From positions 1 to 46,054 of the forward strand of contig JAGWWW010000008.1 in the NCBI GenBank assembly GCA_018970205.1: a stretch of DNA of 46,054 nucleotides, given 5' to 3'. The notes under the pieces were generated by a model. That model was not told the DNA's origin. It searched no databases and worked only from the letters and a program-made list of their open reading frames with translations. Positions 7,503-19,431 of the stretch are shown piece after piece; within the stretch, counting starts at the first letter, position 1, and every line of letters begins with the position of its first letter. This DNA comes from Actinomycetales bacterium. GTDB lineage: Bacteria; Actinomycetota; Actinomycetes; S36-B12; UBA5976. The position numbers and the translations under genes were made by a program.

Positions 7503-9880
7503 TGCTCGCATCTGAGGGCGACCGGCCCGGCAGCCCCGGCGAGGGTGCGACTCTGGGCGCCGCGGCGCCGACACACATGACCGTGACGGATTTGCACGTC
7601 TCGGGCATGACCTGCGCCTCGTGCGTCGCGCGAGTGGAGCGCAAACTCAACAAACTCGACGGCGTGCAGGCGTCTGTCGACCTCGCAACCGAGTCCGCCC
7701 ATGTCGTGGCGCCTGCGACTGTGCCCCTCGACTCGTTGATCGCGGCGGTGCGGGCAGCGGGGTACGACGCCGCGCCGCGCCAACACGCCACTGACGCGGC
7801 CGAGGACGCGCAGCGGCGGTCACGAGACCTGCGCAAGCGCTTGGTCGCCGCAATCGTCCTCGGTCTGCCGGTAGTGCTGGTGTCGATGGTGATGCCGTGG
7901 CAGTTCCGTGGGTGGCAGTGGTGGGCCTCGGCGGTGAGCGCGCCCATCGCTTGGTGGTGCGCGCTGCCGTTCCACAGCGTCGCGCTACGTCAGTTGCGGC
8001 ACCGCTCCTCGAGCATGGACACACTCGTCTCACTCGGCGTCGCAGCCTCTTGGCTCGGAAGCGTGTACGCCTTGTTGCACGCCTCCGCTGTCCACTCCCC
8101 TGGTTCATGGTTCGTCTATGGCCTCGGCATGGCCGGGCACTCCGCACCGCATGTGTGGTTCGAGGTGTCCGCAGCGGTGACCGCTTTCCTCTTGCTCGGA
8201 CGGCTGCTGGAGCACCGCGCAACCCGCGAGTCAGGAGAGGCGATTCGCGCTCTGCTGGCGCTGCAGGCCGTGAGCGCGCGGCGGTTGCGCGCCGATGGTT
8301 CCACCGAGCAGGTGCCGACGCAGTTCCTGCTCGCCGGCGATGTTCTGGTGGTCAACCCCGGGGAGGTCGTCCCAGTTGATGGCGTCATCCTCGAAGGTGC
8401 CACCAGCGTGGATGAGTCGATGCTGACCGGGGAGGCTCTACCGGTTGAAGCGGCCACCGGCGACACGCTCACCGGCGGCACTGTGGTGGCAACCGGGCAA
8501 GTCACGATGCGTGCGACCGCCGTCGGCGCGGCCACACGGATCGCGCAGATCGGTGAGTTGGTGCTGCAGGCACAGTCGCGCAAATCGGCAACCCAACGGC
8601 TGGCGGACAAGGTCTCCGGGGTGTTCGTGCCGGTGGTGCTCGGCATTGCAGCCGCGACGGCCGGCGCGTGGCTGCTCGCCGGGCACACCGACACGGCGGT
8701 GACTGCCACGCTCGCGGTGCTGGTGGTCGCCTGCCCCTGCGCACTGGGCCTGGCGACCCCGACAGCGATGCTCGCCGGCGTTGGTCGGGGGGCGCAGTTG
8801 GGCATCCTCATCGGCGGGCCGCAGGTGCTAGAGAGCGCGACGCGGGTCGACACCTTGGTCTTCGACAAGACCGGGACTATCACTGCCGGCCGGCTCACCG
8901 TCGCCGACTCAGACGGCAGCGACACCATGGACCGCTGGCATTGGCAAGCGCTCGCGAGCCTGGCAGCCGTGAGCGCCCACCCCGTCTCCCAAGCCGTCGC
9001 GGCGCACGCCCTGGCCACCGGGCCGGTGGACGAACTGCGCCTTGCCGACGTGCTGGAGACCGCGGGCGCCGGAGTCCAGGCCACCGCGGATGGGAAGTTC
9101 GTACGCCTCGGCCGGCCCGAGTGGGTGCTTGACGCCGGGCGCGACACCGGGCTCGACGCCACGACGGCTGCTGACTCCGGCGGCCGCAGTGGTCCGAACG
9201 CGGACAACCTCGCCCTTCGAAGCGACGACGATCACTGGCGGCGCATACAGCAGTGGCGCGACGCCGGTTGGTCGGTGGTCGTGTTCAGCGTGGACGGCGC
9301 AGCCCGCTTGAGCATCGCTGTGGCAGACACCTTGCGTGCAGAAGCTGCGGCGGTGGTGAGCACAGCTCGGACTGCCGGGCTGACCCCGTGGCTGGTGACA
9401 GGTGACCACGCCGCGGTTGCCAGACACATCGCAGGCTCGGCCGGCATCGACGCTGAGCAGGTGGTGAGCGGCGCGACACCGGAGCAGAAGGTGCAGACCG
9501 TGGTGAGCCTGCAGCGAGCAGGGCACGCGGTTGCGATGGTCGGCGACGGCATCAACGACGCGGCCGCGTTGGCGACAGCGGAGATCGGCATAGCGATGGG
9601 CGGCGGCACCGGCGCAGCGATTGCTGCAGCAGACATCACCCTCGTGGGGTCTCGGCTGGACCTAGTCGTACCTGCCTTGACGCTGGCCCGGCGCACGCTG
9701 GCCATCATCCGCGCGAACCTGATGTGGGCGTTCGGCTACAACGTGGTCATGGTTCCGCTGGCTGCCGCCGGGGCGCTGAACCCGATGATCGCGGGCTTTG
9801 CGATGGCATCCTCCAGCGTCATCGTGGTGAGCAACTCCCTGCGGCTACGCAGCTTCATGCCGGCCGCAGCCAACGCGTAG
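7502..9880 (+). CDS. copA: Copper-exporting P1B-type ATPase CopA
   Basis: A 792-residue heavy-metal ATPase that pumps Cu(I) out of the cell. One N-terminal HMA domain carries SGMTCASC (residues 34-41). The actuator loop has [10 protein letters not shown], the membrane metal site is CPC within [12 protein letters not shown] (about 410), the phosphorylated Asp lies in [10 protein letters not shown] (about 455), SAHPVS is the P1B-specific His-Pro motif, and [11 protein letters not shown] (about 681) closes the hinge. The CPC plus later NMxW ([10 protein letters not shown]) and MASSS helices point to Cu(I) or Ag(I) rather than zinc. A second start, ATGACC near 7577, would trim a low-complexity leader of 25 residues, but the first ATG overlaps the copZ stop and is preferred. 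Confidence 0.95.
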   Translation: MLASEGDRPGSPGEGATLGAAAPTHMTVTDLHVSGMTCASCVARVERKLNKLDGVQASVDLATESAHVVAPATVPLDSLIAAVRAAGYDAAPRQHATDAAEDAQRRSRDLRKRLVAAIVLGLPVVLVSMVMPWQFRGWQWWASAVSAPIAWWCALPFHSVALRQLRHRSSSMDTLVSLGVAASWLGSVYALLHASAVHSPGSWFVYGLGMAGHSAPHVWFEVSAAVTAFLLLGRLLEHRATRESGEAIRALLALQAVSARRLRADGSTEQVPTQFLLAGDVLVVNPGEVVPVDGVILEGATSVDESMLTGEALPVEAATGDTLTGGTVVATGQVTMRATAVGAATRIAQIGELVLQAQSRKSATQRLADKVSGVFVPVVLGIAAATAGAWLLAGHTDTAVTATLAVLVVACPCALGLATPTAMLAGVGRGAQLGILIGGPQVLESATRVDTLVFDKTGTITAGRLTVADSDGSDTMDRWHWQALASLAAVSAHPVSQAVAAHALATGPVDELRLADVLETAGAGVQATADGKFVRLGRPEWVLDAGRDTGLDATTAADSGGRSGPNADNLALRSDDDHWRRIQQWRDAGWSVVVFSVDGAARLSIAVADTLRAEAAAVVSTARTAGLTPWLVTGDHAAVARHIAGSAGIDAEQVVSGATPEQKVQTVVSLQRAGHAVAMVGDGINDAAALATAEIGIAMGGGTGAAIAAADITLVGSRLDLVVPALTLARRTLAIIRANLMWAFGYNVVMVPLAAAGALNPMIAGFAMASSSVIVVSNSLRLRSFMPAAANA

Positions 9881-9885
9881 ATCAG

Positions 9886-9915
9886 CAGCGCCCTCCGGTG
9901 ACGAGGAAGGCGCTG
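9886..9915. terminator. Terminator between convergent copA and aminotransferase genes
   Basis: CAGCGCC (9886-9892) pairs with GGCGCTG (9909-9915); the inner CTCC and GGA can extend the stem. It fills the 35-bp gap and can serve both strands. Confidence 0.5.
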
Positions 9916-11286
9916 TCAGCCCGTGTAGTGACTTGCCAGCGCGCTGAACGCCTCGTCGAGGATCGCCAGACCCTCAGCGACCTCGTCATCGCTGACATTG
10001 CACGGCGGCACCACGTGCAGCCGGTTGAAGTTGACGAACGGCAGATATCCGCGTGACTTGCACTCGGCCTGCAACTGCGCCATCGCCGGGGACGACCCGC
10101 CATACGGGGCGAGCGGCTCGCGGGTCGCGCGGTCTTTCACCAGGTCAAGCGCCCAGAACACGCCAAGCCCACGCACCTCACCGATGAGCGCGTGACGTTC
10201 GGCGAGTGCTCGCAAGCCTGGGCCGAGCACCTCCCGGCCGATGCGGTCCGCGTTCTCAACCATCTGCTCATCGCGCATCGCATCGATGGTCGCGGCTGCT
10301 GACGCGCATGCCAGCGGGTGGCCGGAATAGGTCAGTCCGCCGGGGAACACCCGGTCGTCGAATGTGGCGGCGATAGCGTCGCTGATGATGACGCCGCCGA
10401 GCGGCACGTAGCCGGAGTTGACGCCCTTGGCGAAGACGATGAGGTCGGGGCTGATGTTGAAGTGCTCGAAGGCAAACCAGCGGCCGGTGCGGCCGAAGCC
10501 GGCCATGACCTCGTCGGCGATGTAGACGATTGCGAACTCGTCGCAGAGCGCGCGCACGCCTTCGAGGTAGCCCGGTGGCGGGATGAGCACGCCGGCTGTG
10601 CCGACGACCGATTCGAGCAGGATGGCGGCGATGGTCTGCGGGCCCTCGAATGTGATGACATCACGCAGGTGTGCCAGCGCACGCTCGGTCTCTTCCGCCT
10701 CCGTGGTGGCGTTGAAGTGCGAGCGGTAGAGATACGGCCCGAAGAAGTGCACGTGTCCGTGCGCGTACTCGTTCGGCCACCGGCGGGGGTCCCCGGTTGC
10801 GTTGATGGCCGCGCCGGTGTTGCCGTGGTAGGAGCGGTAGAAGGAGAGGATCTTGCTTCGGCCGGTGTGGATGCGGGCCATGCGCACGGCGTTCTCGACT
10901 CCGTCGGCACCGCCGTTGGTGAAGAAGACCTTGTTCATGCCGGTCGGAGCCAGCGCCGCGATGCGCGCGGCAGCCTCCCCTCGCGGGGCGACCGCATGCT
11001 GCGGGGCGATCGTGGCGAGGGTCTGCGCCTGTTCCACGATGGCGGCCACAACCTTGGGGTGCTGGTGACCGATGTTCACGTTGACGAGTTGGGTGGAGAA
11101 GTCCAAGTAGCGCTTGCCGGTGTAGTCCCAGACATACGAGCCGCTGCCACCGGCGATGACCATGGGCTGCAGCGGCCCTTGCGCCGACCACGAGTGGAAG
11201 ACGTGCGCGCGGTCGAGGGCGTAAACGCGCTCACCTTCAGCGGGGTCCGCGGTGAAGGTGTGTGTGGCAGCAGGTTGCTCGTGCAT
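9916..11286 (-). CDS. Class III pyridoxal-phosphate aminotransferase
   Basis: A 456-residue fold-type I, class III transaminase. Key segments: YVWDYTGKRYLDFSTQLVNV at the N-terminal side, FFTNGGADGVENAVRMAR (phosphate-binding region), SFYRSYHGNT, the DEVMAGFGRTGRWF stretch with the cofactor-binding Asp, and the Schiff-base lysine in IVFAKGVNSGY. The family moves amino groups from omega-amino acids, taurine, beta-alanine or similar compounds to pyruvate or 2-oxoglutarate. The exact substrate cannot be read here. TAGGCT lies six bases before the ATG, with no ribosome site, so it is probably leaderless. It converges with copA. A second, unrelated class III enzyme lies at the right edge of the window. 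Confidence 0.9.
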   Translation of the reverse strand: MHEQPAATHTFTADPAEGERVYALDRAHVFHSWSAQGPLQPMVIAGGSGSYVWDYTGKRYLDFSTQLVNVNIGHQHPKVVAAIVEQAQTLATIAPQHAVAPRGEAAARIAALAPTGMNKVFFTNGGADGVENAVRMARIHTGRSKILSFYRSYHGNTGAAINATGDPRRWPNEYAHGHVHFFGPYLYRSHFNATTEAEETERALAHLRDVITFEGPQTIAAILLESVVGTAGVLIPPPGYLEGVRALCDEFAIVYIADEVMAGFGRTGRWFAFEHFNISPDLIVFAKGVNSGYVPLGGVIISDAIAATFDDRVFPGGLTYSGHPLACASAAATIDAMRDEQMVENADRIGREVLGPGLRALAERHALIGEVRGLGVFWALDLVKDRATREPLAPYGGSSPAMAQLQAECKSRGYLPFVNFNRLHVVPPCNVSDDEVAEGLAILDEAFSALASHYTG

Positions 11287-11292
11287 GTTGCG

Positions 11293-11298
11293 AGCCTA
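11293..11298 (-). promoter_or_regulatory. -10 element for the class III aminotransferase, leaderless spacing
   Basis: TAGGCT on the minus strand, six bases (CGCAAC) before the ATG, without a Shine-Dalgarno sequence. Confidence 0.55.
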
Positions 11299-11390
11299 CG
11301 CCCGCGGGTCACCCCAATTCGAGGTCGACAATGACACGTCAACTAGGCACGCGGACGCGGCATGTCTAGGAGTCGTACCGCGTGTGGGGC

Positions 11391-11396
11391 TATTCT
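11391..11396 (+). promoter_or_regulatory. Possible -10 element for the DUF4352 gene
   Basis: TATTCT fits TANNNT. Transcription would start near 11403, just at the left arm of the palindrome described next. No convincing -35. Confidence 0.4.
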
Positions 11397-11401
11397 CAAC
11401 G

Positions 11402-11423
11402 AAGGGGATAGCACTGTCCCCTT
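11402..11423. promoter_or_regulatory. 22-bp palindrome between promoter and ribosome site of the DUF4352 gene
   Basis: AAGGGGATAG (11402-11411), two central bases, then CTGTCCCCTT (11414-11423): ten-base arms with one mismatch, which would be a G-U pair in RNA. It lies 10 bases before AAAGGAGG. It could be a repressor operator at the transcription start or a 5' untranslated hairpin. Confidence 0.55.
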
Positions 11424-11446
11424 TAACTACGACAAAGGAGGCAGCG

Positions 11447-12088
11447 ATGGCTACCCCCCCGGAGAAATCCGGCAATGAAGGAAGTCTGACAGCACGCGAA
11501 GCCAAGGCACGCGCGAAAGCAGCAAAAGCCGAGGCCAAGGCTTTGCGGCCTTGGTACCGCAAGCCCTGGGCCATCTTGTTGTTCCTCATCGCAGGAACCG
11601 TGATTATCGTCAAATCATCCGGTGGCTCCGACTCCTCCGGCGCCTCTGACTCCGCCAGTAACGGCACTTCGGCCTCAAAGCCCGCTCAGGCCAACATGGG
11701 AGACACAGTTCGAGATGGCAAGTTCGAATTCAAGGTCAACACAGTCAAGTGCGGCATTGAATCTGTTGGCAGCGATTTCACCGTGGCCAAACCTCAGGGT
11801 GAGTTCTGCAAAATCTCGATAACGGTGACCAACATTGGAAATGAAGCTCAGATGTTGCTCTCCTCCAACCAGAAAATGCTCGATGCTGCTGGTCGCGAGT
11901 TTGAAGCTAGCAGTGGGGACGTGTTCATGGCCGATGACTCGACACGTGCGCTGTTCTTGTCCAACATCAATCCCGGAAATTCTGTAACTGGCCCTGTGTA
12001 TTTCGACGTGCCGCCGGGCACGGCACCAGACAAGATTGAGCTTCATGATTCAGCGTTCAGCGATGGAACATCCGTCAGTTTGAAGTAG
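11447..12088 (+). CDS. Membrane-anchored DUF4352-type extracytoplasmic protein
   Basis: A 213-residue protein with a charged cytoplasmic N-terminus (EAKARAKAAKAEAKALRPWYRKPW), one membrane helix (about 42-56), a Ser/Gly/Ala-rich linker and an external beta domain starting near residue 85. That domain (GDTVRDGKFEFKVNTVKCG, ISITVTNIGNEAQMLLSSN, FDVPPGTAPDKIELHDS) matches the DUF4352 (telokin-like) pattern of immunoglobulin-like actinobacterial and Firmicute surface proteins. Two cysteines (in VKCGIES and GEFCKIS) could form a disulfide. The ATG at 11447 is chosen over an upstream frame extension because AAAGGAGG lies six bases before it. Base composition is visibly less GC-rich than its neighbours, so acquisition by transfer is possible. 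Function is unknown. Confidence 0.8.
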   Translation: MATPPEKSGNEGSLTAREAKARAKAAKAEAKALRPWYRKPWAILLFLIAGTVIIVKSSGGSDSSGASDSASNGTSASKPAQANMGDTVRDGKFEFKVNTVKCGIESVGSDFTVAKPQGEFCKISITVTNIGNEAQMLLSSNQKMLDAAGREFEASSGDVFMADDSTRALFLSNINPGNSVTGPVYFDVPPGTAPDKIELHDSAFSDGTSVSLK

Positions 12089-12090
12089 CA

Positions 12091-12135
12091 AATCGCGGTG
12101 GGCCTGAGGGTCAGTACATCGGGTCCACCGCGATT
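12091..12135. terminator. Two-way terminator between the DUF4352 and GNAT genes
   Basis: AATCGCGGTGG (12091-12101) and CCACCGCGATT (12125-12135) form a perfect 11-bp stem around a 23-base loop. It starts right after the DUF4352 stop and reaches into the GNAT stop codon, so it can end both convergent transcripts. Confidence 0.65.
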
Positions 12136-12802
12136 ATGAGCCCCCGAGGCGCGTTACCAAGCCGGCGCGGACGGCCGGCCACTGCTCGGATGTGATGGAG
12201 AACAGCACCGTGTCTCGGATGGTTCCGTCGTGACGGCGCTGGTAGCGCTGCAACACGCCCTCGAACTGCGCGCCCAGGCGCGCAATGGCCTGCTGGGAGC
12301 GGATGTTGCGCACATCGGTCTTCAGTTGCACCCGTCCCATCTGCAGCGTGTCGAACGCGTAGCCGAGCAGCAGCAGCTTGCATTCCGGGTTGACGCGGGT
12401 GGCCCACACCCGGGGGTCGTACGAGGTGGAGCCGATCTCGGTGTGCGCGTCATCGGCGCTGGTCTCGAGGTAAGCGGTGGTGCCGACGATGCTGCCTGCG
12501 GGCACATCCCCCACCGGCTCGCGCAGCACCACGGTCCACTGGCAGAAGCCGAGATTGGATGCGCGCAGATGCTCGATCCGCTCCCGCCAGGTCGATTCCG
12601 TCAACGGGGCCATGACGGCGAATTGCCAGATCGCATCGGCGGCGAGCGCGAGCGCGAGTCCGCCGGCGTCGTCAACGACCGTGCGGCGCAACTCAACGGT
12701 ACGACCGCGCAGCACGACGTCATCGGCAACCGGCCACAGCGCCTGCGGCCAGACCACGTCAGCCGGACGCGGGTCAGGGATGGGAGTGAAGCGATCACTC
12801 AT
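12134..12802 (-). CDS. GNAT-family N-acetyltransferase (RimJ/RimL-like)
   Basis: A 222-residue acetyl-CoA-dependent acyltransferase of the Acetyltransf_3 type. The order of elements fits: VVLRGRTVELRRTVVDDAG at the N-terminus, IVGTTAYLETSADDAHTEIG (central strands), YDPRVWATRVNPECKLLLLGYAF (in the usual place of the acetyl-CoA loop and helix), then RVQLKTDVRNIRSQQAIARLGAQFEGVLQ, the classic end of this subfamily. Substrates in the subfamily range from ribosomal protein N-termini to small amines and antibiotics; nothing here decides. The ATG at 12802 is preferred over a longer frame because GGAGGC lies seven bases before it. Confidence 0.85.
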   Translation of the reverse strand: MSDRFTPIPDPRPADVVWPQALWPVADDVVLRGRTVELRRTVVDDAGGLALALAADAIWQFAVMAPLTESTWRERIEHLRASNLGFCQWTVVLREPVGDVPAGSIVGTTAYLETSADDAHTEIGSTSYDPRVWATRVNPECKLLLLGYAFDTLQMGRVQLKTDVRNIRSQQAIARLGAQFEGVLQRYQRRHDGTIRDTVLFSITSEQWPAVRAGLVTRLGGS

Positions 12803-12948
12803 GTGTTGCCTCCAACTGCGGGTGCAGGCCCAGCGCTGACGTTGTGAGCTGCAGGCGAGCACCGGCGTCCGGGGACGCGCACAGCGACCGGCTCAAGCTC
12901 CGGCTGCTGCGTCGGCAGCGGCCCGGTTGTGCGCGTCGCATCGAGGCT

Positions 12949-15321
<2,373 letters not shown>

Positions 15322-15325
<4 letters not shown>

Positions 15326-15729
15326 CCCCGTAACACCTCGGCGGCGGTCCGCGACGACTCGTGCAGGAACTCACGGCAGCGGTGGGCCTCATCCGCCTCA
15401 CCGATGAGTTCCGCCGCGACCGCGAGGTGGTGCAGGCAGCGCAACCATCCGCGGTTGGGCGCGTGCTCCCACGGCACCGGCCCATGGCCGCGCCAACCGT
15501 TGCGGCGCAGCAGGTCCAGCCCGCGGTGGTAACCGACGCGCGCGAAGGCGTAGCCCTCGATGACCCTGCCATCCGCCAAGGCATTCTGAGCAAGCGCGGC
15601 CCAGGCAGCACTCGACGTCGGATGGGAGGCGGCGACCTCATGGGCTGAGTCGCCGGCGTCAAGGAGCCCTTGGGCTGGGTCCGCCGGCAGCAGAGTCTCG
15701 GGGACGGGATTGAGCAGGTCTTGGGTCAT
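15322..15729 (-). CDS. DUF3151 family protein
   Basis: A 135-residue soluble, Ala/Leu-rich helical protein. The sequence (NPVPETLLPADPAQGLLDAG, HPTSSAAWAALAQNALADG, AFARVGYHRGLDLLRRNGW, CLHHLAVAAELIGEADEA) is the actinobacterial DUF3151 family, which resembles tetratricopeptide-type helical repeats. Its function is unknown. I recall the same family lying between purA and fba in M. tuberculosis, as here, so the linkage looks conserved. It overlaps the downstream flavoprotein gene by four bases. GACAAT six bases before the ATG is a weak leaderless-type -10. Confidence 0.88.
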
Positions 15730-15832
15730 GTGCGGATTGTCATGGATGTGGGCGGGTCACGCCCGCGCGATTGCCAGGGGCTCGGCGTCTGACGGCTCGG
15801 GAGTGCCTAGGGCTGGCGTCGCGCGGCCGGTT

Positions 15833-15860
15833 CGCCCGGACCGGACGGCTCGTCCGGGCG
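15833..15860 (-). terminator. Hairpin after the MFS gene
   Basis: CGCCCGGAC (15833-15841) and GTCCGGGCG (15852-15860) form a perfect 9-bp stem with a 10-base loop, 12 bases beyond the MFS stop codon, separating it from DUF3151. Confidence 0.55.
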
Positions 15861-15872
15861 CATGCGAGCACC

Positions 15873-17159
15873 TCACCCTCTGTGCTCAGCCGCTTCGGCG
15901 TCCTCACCCGAGCCCAACGGCTTCACGGACACGCCCTGCTCAATCACTGCTACCGACTCAGCCGGCTCCACTGGCTCGCGTCGCTGGGCGCGGACAATCA
16001 CCGGCCAGCCGATGAGTCCGGCGAGCAGTGCCAGCAGCCCCCCGATGGTGATGATGGTGGACGCCGCCAGCGCGGTGCCGACCATCCCAGCGATGGCCAT
16101 TGAGGTCAGGCTCGAGACGGTGATGATGCTGCCGAACGCCGAGCCGAAACGACCCCGCACCTCATCCGGGACCCGGTAGGCAAACAGCAGACCGAAAACC
16201 ATGTTGATGACCCCGTTGCCGAGGCCGGCGACGGCGAGCGTGACCGCAGCCAGCCACACCTCGCGACTGAACGCGAAGCACAGCAGACCGGCGGCGATGA
16301 CAAGTTCCGCAATGACTGCGCTCAGCGGCAACCGTGGCTTGGGGATCCGCAGCCGCGGGAATATCTGCGCGCCGATCAGGTTGCCGGCGCCGTAGACCAG
16401 GCCGAGCAAGCCGTACACAGTCGAGTTCGCGCCGAGCTCATTCGTGATGAAGAAGACCTCGACCACGTTGAGGGCGCCGAACCCAAAGACGCTGACGACC
16501 AGCACCCACAACAAGGTCCGTAGGATTGCGTCGCCTCGCAAGACTCGAAGCCCGGCTGTCATCTCAGTGAAGCCGGCGCGCCCTCGCCCAACGACATCGG
16601 GGATGCGATCCTTGCTCAAAGCCATGGCCAGGGCTGCGTAGACCAAGAATGTGCCGGCATCGAGTAGCAGCGGCCACCGGGTGTCCGTCACTGCGATCAG
16701 CACACCCCCGAGAGCCGGACCAGCGAGGTTGCCGATGGCGGTGAACGACTGCGACAGCCCCATGGCACGCGGAAGTTGTTCTTCAGTCACAAGGGTGGGC
16801 AATAGCGCCATCCAGGCGGGGTTGACCACCGCCGTGCCGAGCGCCAGCACCGCGAGGGCCGCCACAGTCAACGGCCCGGAGCCGGTCCAGAAAAGCGCTG
16901 ACGTGACCGCAGCCTGCACAGTCGTGACCGTGACCACGATTCGCTTGGCCGAGACTCGGTCGGCGAGCAACCCTGCCCATGGGGCCGCGACCACCATCGG
17001 CACTGCCATGGCCAGGGTGAGCGCCATCACGGCCAGCGTGCCGTGCTCCTTCATCCGCCAGGCCAGGCAGACGTAGGCGACGCCGTCTCCGGTAAGGGAC
17101 ATCCCGCGGGCGGTGGCAGCGATCCACGCATCTCGCGGAAGCACGTCTCGCTGCTTCAC
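15873..17159 (-). CDS. MFS exporter (EntS/MFS_3-like)
   Basis: A 428-residue, about 12-helix major facilitator. WAGLLADRVSAKRIVVTVTT is the loop 2-3 motif A, and NPAWMALLPTLVTEEQLPRAMGLSQSFTAIGNLAGPALGGVL is the hallmark segment of the enterobactin/macrolide exporter-like branch (written here as the family stretch near residues 115-155, not as one motif). Proteins of this branch export siderophores or antibiotics; substrate unknown. Start is a GTG with TACTGT seven bases upstream, overlapping the -10 of the divergent DUF1028 gene. Only 23 bp separate the two start codons, suggesting joint control. Confidence 0.88.
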   Translation of the reverse strand: MKQRDVLPRDAWIAATARGMSLTGDGVAYVCLAWRMKEHGTLAVMALTLAMAVPMVVAAPWAGLLADRVSAKRIVVTVTTVQAAVTSALFWTGSGPLTVAALAVLALGTAVVNPAWMALLPTLVTEEQLPRAMGLSQSFTAIGNLAGPALGGVLIAVTDTRWPLLLDAGTFLVYAALAMALSKDRIPDVVGRGRAGFTEMTAGLRVLRGDAILRTLLWVLVVSVFGFGALNVVEVFFITNELGANSTVYGLLGLVYGAGNLIGAQIFPRLRIPKPRLPLSAVIAELVIAAGLLCFAFSREVWLAAVTLAVAGLGNGVINMVFGLLFAYRVPDEVRGRFGSAFGSIITVSSLTSMAIAGMVGTALAASTIITIGGLLALLAGLIGWPVIVRAQRREPVEPAESVAVIEQGVSVKPLGSGEDAEAAEHRG

Positions 17160-17166
17160 GCGCCCG

Positions 17167-17176
17167 ACAGTACCCT
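17167..17176. promoter_or_regulatory. Overlapping divergent -10 elements (MFS / DUF1028)
   Basis: On the minus strand TACTGT (17172-17167) stands seven bases before the MFS GTG. On the plus strand TACCCT (17171-17176) stands six bases before the DUF1028 ATG. The hexamers share the TA at 17171-17172, so a single short opening could serve both directions. Confidence 0.55.
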
Positions 17177-17182
17177 TGCGCC

Positions 17183-18151
17183 ATGCACATCAAAGCCCTC
17201 AATAAGCGCGGAACCCGAGTCGCGGCAGTCTGCGCCCTCGTCGCAGCTGTGGGCTGCGCACCGGCCTTCGCGGACTATTCGATTGTGGCCGTGAGTGAGC
17301 GCGGCTACGACGTCGGAGTCGCCATCGCCGGCTGCGACAAGAACGAGATCGCGCACAAGCCCGTGCTGGTTCCGGTGGTGGGCGCGGCAGTCGCCAACAG
17401 CACCGAGGACGCCAAGGCCAATGCGGCCTTCGTGACTGGTTTGCAGACCAGCCCCCTGCCCGGTGAGTACCTCTCCGATGTGCCAACCCCCGGAACCGGG
17501 ACGCACAGCTACGCGATGGCAAAGATCGGCCGCGGCACGGCTGTGCGCGCCGAGAACGGGACGGCGGCCACCAGCCCGGACGCGTTTGACGCCAAAGGGA
17601 CCGTGGTGGTCACCGGCGACAACCTGGCGTCTGCAGCAGTGGTCACCGCGGCGCAAGCGGCCTTCAAGTCCGCGAAGGGCGGCCTGGCTCAGAAGTTGAC
17701 GGCGGCGCTGACCGCGGCCGAGAAGGCCGGCGGCGACGGCGGTTGCTCGAAGGCAGCGTCGGCTGCCGCGGTGTTGGTGGCCACGCGCAACGACGCCATC
17801 TACAACGCGTACGCGTTCCTACCGAAGGCCGACTTCGCCTCGGAACTCATCCCGCTCAAGGACAAGCACCTTCCGAGCGTGTTCGCGACCGCTCTGACGA
17901 CCAACGGCTCCAGTGCCGTCGAGGAGTTGGGTGCGGCGTTGGCGAAGGCTGATTTCACGAAGCCTGTGAGAGCGCGTAAGAACGCAGCCGCTGACCAATC
18001 CGGCCTGCTGCGGTTCGCTCTCCTGAGCTTCGGCGGTGCCGCATCAGCACTGGTGCTGCTGTTCCTCTACCGCCGACGCGTTCGTGCGGCTGAGGGAGGC
18101 GGCACAGCACCGTCCGGCAACCCCCGATCGGGCAACCCGGCAAAGCGGTGA
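17183..18151 (+). CDS. Exported, membrane-anchored DUF1028 protein
   Basis: A 322-residue protein with an N-terminal signal sequence (VAAVCALVAAVGCAPAFA, likely cut before Asp31), a DUF1028 domain (about 31-210) and a C-terminal helix (about 273-292) followed by YRRRVR and a Gly/Pro-rich tail. The DUF1028 match is seen in YSIVAVSERGYDVGVAIAGC, GRGTAVRAENGTAATSP, GTVVVTGDNLAS and ALTAAEKAGGDGG followed by SKAASAAAVLVATRND. DUF1028 proteins are usually cytoplasmic with an Ntn-hydrolase-like fold and unknown activity, so the surface form is unusual. The central segment is shorter than typical. It pairs head-to-head with an MFS exporter over a 23-bp two-way promoter. Confidence 0.75.
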   Translation: MHIKALNKRGTRVAAVCALVAAVGCAPAFADYSIVAVSERGYDVGVAIAGCDKNEIAHKPVLVPVVGAAVANSTEDAKANAAFVTGLQTSPLPGEYLSDVPTPGTGTHSYAMAKIGRGTAVRAENGTAATSPDAFDAKGTVVVTGDNLASAAVVTAAQAAFKSAKGGLAQKLTAALTAAEKAGGDGGCSKAASAAAVLVATRNDAIYNAYAFLPKADFASELIPLKDKHLPSVFATALTTNGSSAVEELGAALAKADFTKPVRARKNAAADQSGLLRFALLSFGGAASALVLLFLYRRRVRAAEGGGTAPSGNPRSGNPAKR

Positions 18152-18304
18152 CGCAGACGTCCGCGGCGGCCGCGGCCGAGTCTCGCGCGGACAGCGGACG
18201 CCATCAACCCCGCGCGAACGTCACTGCACACTCGCGGGGCTAGGAACGCATTTGCGGTTCCACACCTAGCTTGCACACGGCGGGATTGCGGACGACATAG
18301 TTAT

Positions 18305-18329
18305 GGGCGGCGCACCGAGTGCGCCGCCC
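18305..18329. terminator. Strong hairpin between DUF1028 gene and fba
   Basis: GGGCGGCGCAC (18305-18315), loop CGA, GTGCGCCGCCC (18319-18329): a perfect 11-bp stem 20 bases after the fba stop, in the gap between two convergent genes. Confidence 0.75.
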
Positions 18330-18349
18330 ACACCAGTGTCAAGCTCGCG

Positions 18350-19372
<1,023 letters not shown>

Positions 19373-19415
19373 GCTGGCTCCTGCGATGTCGTGTCGTGGA
19401 TGCGCCCACAGCAGG

Positions 19416-19431
19416 TGTGAGTGCGGTCACA
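19416..19431. promoter_or_regulatory. CRP/GlxR-type operator upstream of fba
   Basis: TGTGAGTGCGGTCACA is an exact TGTGA-N6-TCACA palindrome, the consensus for cAMP receptor proteins including actinobacterial Crp and GlxR. Its centre is about 51 bp before the fba ATG. It includes the stop codon of the upstream transporter gene. Confidence 0.7.
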
